Part shown: positions 63,629-64,000 of the stretch, in pieces | Numbering within the stretch: position 1 is the stretch's first letter | Layout: each line of letters begins with the position of its first letter | Assembly (NCBI RefSeq): GCF_010685995.1 | Contig: NZ_JAAGWK010000005.1 | Location: forward strand, 1-64,000 | Reading direction: 5' to 3' | Source of the DNA: Goekera deserti | GTDB lineage: Bacteria; Actinomycetota; Actinomycetes; Mycobacteriales; Geodermatophilaceae | Length of the DNA stretch: 64,000 bases | The notes under the pieces: model-generated | Told to the model about the DNA's origin: nothing | Seen by the model: only the letters and a program-made list of their open reading frames with translations | The model's database searches: none | Made by a program: the position numbers and the translations under genes

Positions 63629-64000
63629 TCAGCAGCACCCAGAGTGCCCCGCGGCCGGTGCGTCGCGGCGGGCCCGGGTCACCAGCGCGCGATCGGCCAA
63701 CTCGTCGTCGGCGGGGTAGTCCACCCGGACCAGGGTCAGGCCCGCGGCCGGTGCCACCGGGACGTCGTCGGCGCGGCTGGTCCGGGTCAGCAGCGACGCC
63801 GGCCAGTCCGGGGCCCGGCGACCCTCCCCCACGGCCAGCAGCGCACCGACCAGGCTGCGCACCATCGAGTGGCAGAACGCGTCGGCGCCGGCCCGGACCT
63901 CCACCCGCTGCGGCCCGCCCTCGTCGTCGTCCACCCGCCGGACGTCGAGCACCAGCAGGGTGCGGATGGTGGTCGCGCCCTCCCGCCGCCGGCAGTACGC
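63629..64000 (-). CDS. truA: tRNA pseudouridine synthase TruA, C-terminal part
   Basis: The last 123 codons of a gene that enters the window from the right. [20 protein letters not shown], then [20 protein letters not shown] and [19 protein letters not shown] are the C-terminal hallmarks of TruA, which forms pseudouridine at positions 38-40 of tRNA anticodon stems. The catalytic Asp lies in the missing N-terminal half. The end AAGHSGCC carries two terminal cysteines, which is unusual. In related genomes truA directly precedes rplM. Confidence 0.93.
   Translation of the reverse strand, partial: AYCRRREGATTIRTLLVLDVRRVDDDEGGPQRVEVRAGADAFCHSMVRSLVGALLAVGEGRRAPDWPASLLTRTSRADDVPVAPAAGLTLVRVDYPADDELADRALVTRARRDAPAAGHSGCC

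Overview
The window is a very GC-rich chromosomal segment (low 70s percent by eye, third codon positions almost all G or C) with GTG starts as common as ATG, a WhiB regulator, mycobacterial-type gene order, DUF3017/DUF5319/DUF6350 membrane and soluble proteins, and a CIRCE-controlled groES-groEL1. This points firmly to Actinomycetota. The mixture of the two conserved blocks below and the BldM/WhiD-type pair next to guaB suggests a Geodermatophilaceae-like organism (Blastococcus, Modestobacter, Geodermatophilus), but that family assignment is inference from memory of gene order. Apart from the acquired-looking stretches described below, it is housekeeping DNA: no rRNA, tRNA, CRISPR array, integrase or transposase was seen.

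Layout. 0-6 kb: CNNM/CorC-type membrane protein, secreted CAP protein, a DUF559 protein bracketed by two homologous 63-bp palindromes, icd and mdh. 6-16 kb (mostly minus): DUF3017 protein, folD, purH, purN, PerM-like DUF6350, DUF5336-like protein, sucD, sucC. 16-25 kb: 8-TM membrane protein, lipase-like hydrolase, M23 peptidase, pcrA/uvrD1, a delta-type chorismate mutase behind an attenuator-like leader, a PIG-L deacetylase, a Tat-exported acetamidase/formamidase and a small hydrolase. The stretch from chorismate mutase through pcrA, M23, sucCD, DUF5336, DUF6350, purN and purH reproduces M. tuberculosis Rv0948c-Rv0957. 25-28.6 kb: a PspC-domain two-component system facing a GtrA protein and a PspC/DUF4097 protein whose promoters share an identical motif arrangement.

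28.6-57 kb is the counterpart of M. tuberculosis Rv3396c-Rv3443c: guaA, guaB3, guaB, DUF5319, a BldM-like degenerate response regulator, WhiB3/WhiD, groEL1 and groES (CIRCE), then (after an insert holding a THUMP-like methyltransferase, an iron-box-controlled siderophore-binding lipoprotein and adenosine deaminase) tsaD-rimI-tsaB-tsaE, a family-4 uracil-DNA glycosylase, an alpha/beta hydrolase, alr, nnr, acpS, a Tricorn-type protease, glmS, glmM, rpsI and rplM. These supply GMP, t6A-modified tRNA, D-alanine, UDP-GlcNAc precursors and ribosomal proteins. 57-64 kb separates rplM from truA, normally neighbours, and holds molybdenum-cofactor genes (moeA, moaC, moaB/mog, fdhD, mobA), a PGPGW membrane protein, an NAD(P)-binding protein and a lower-GC patch (about 59.9-61.45 kb) with an unfamiliar gene.

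The most unusual signals are non-coding: (1) a DUF559 gene flanked by homologous palindromes; (2) a family of hairpins sitting directly behind stop codons (sucC, guaA, groES twice) whose two helices change sequence in a compensatory way; (3) a leaderless mini-ORF plus terminator ahead of chorismate mutase; (4) paired GlnR-like boxes before the acetamidase; (5) a duplicated promoter motif at the PspC locus; (6) an iron box over an apparently leaderless promoter.
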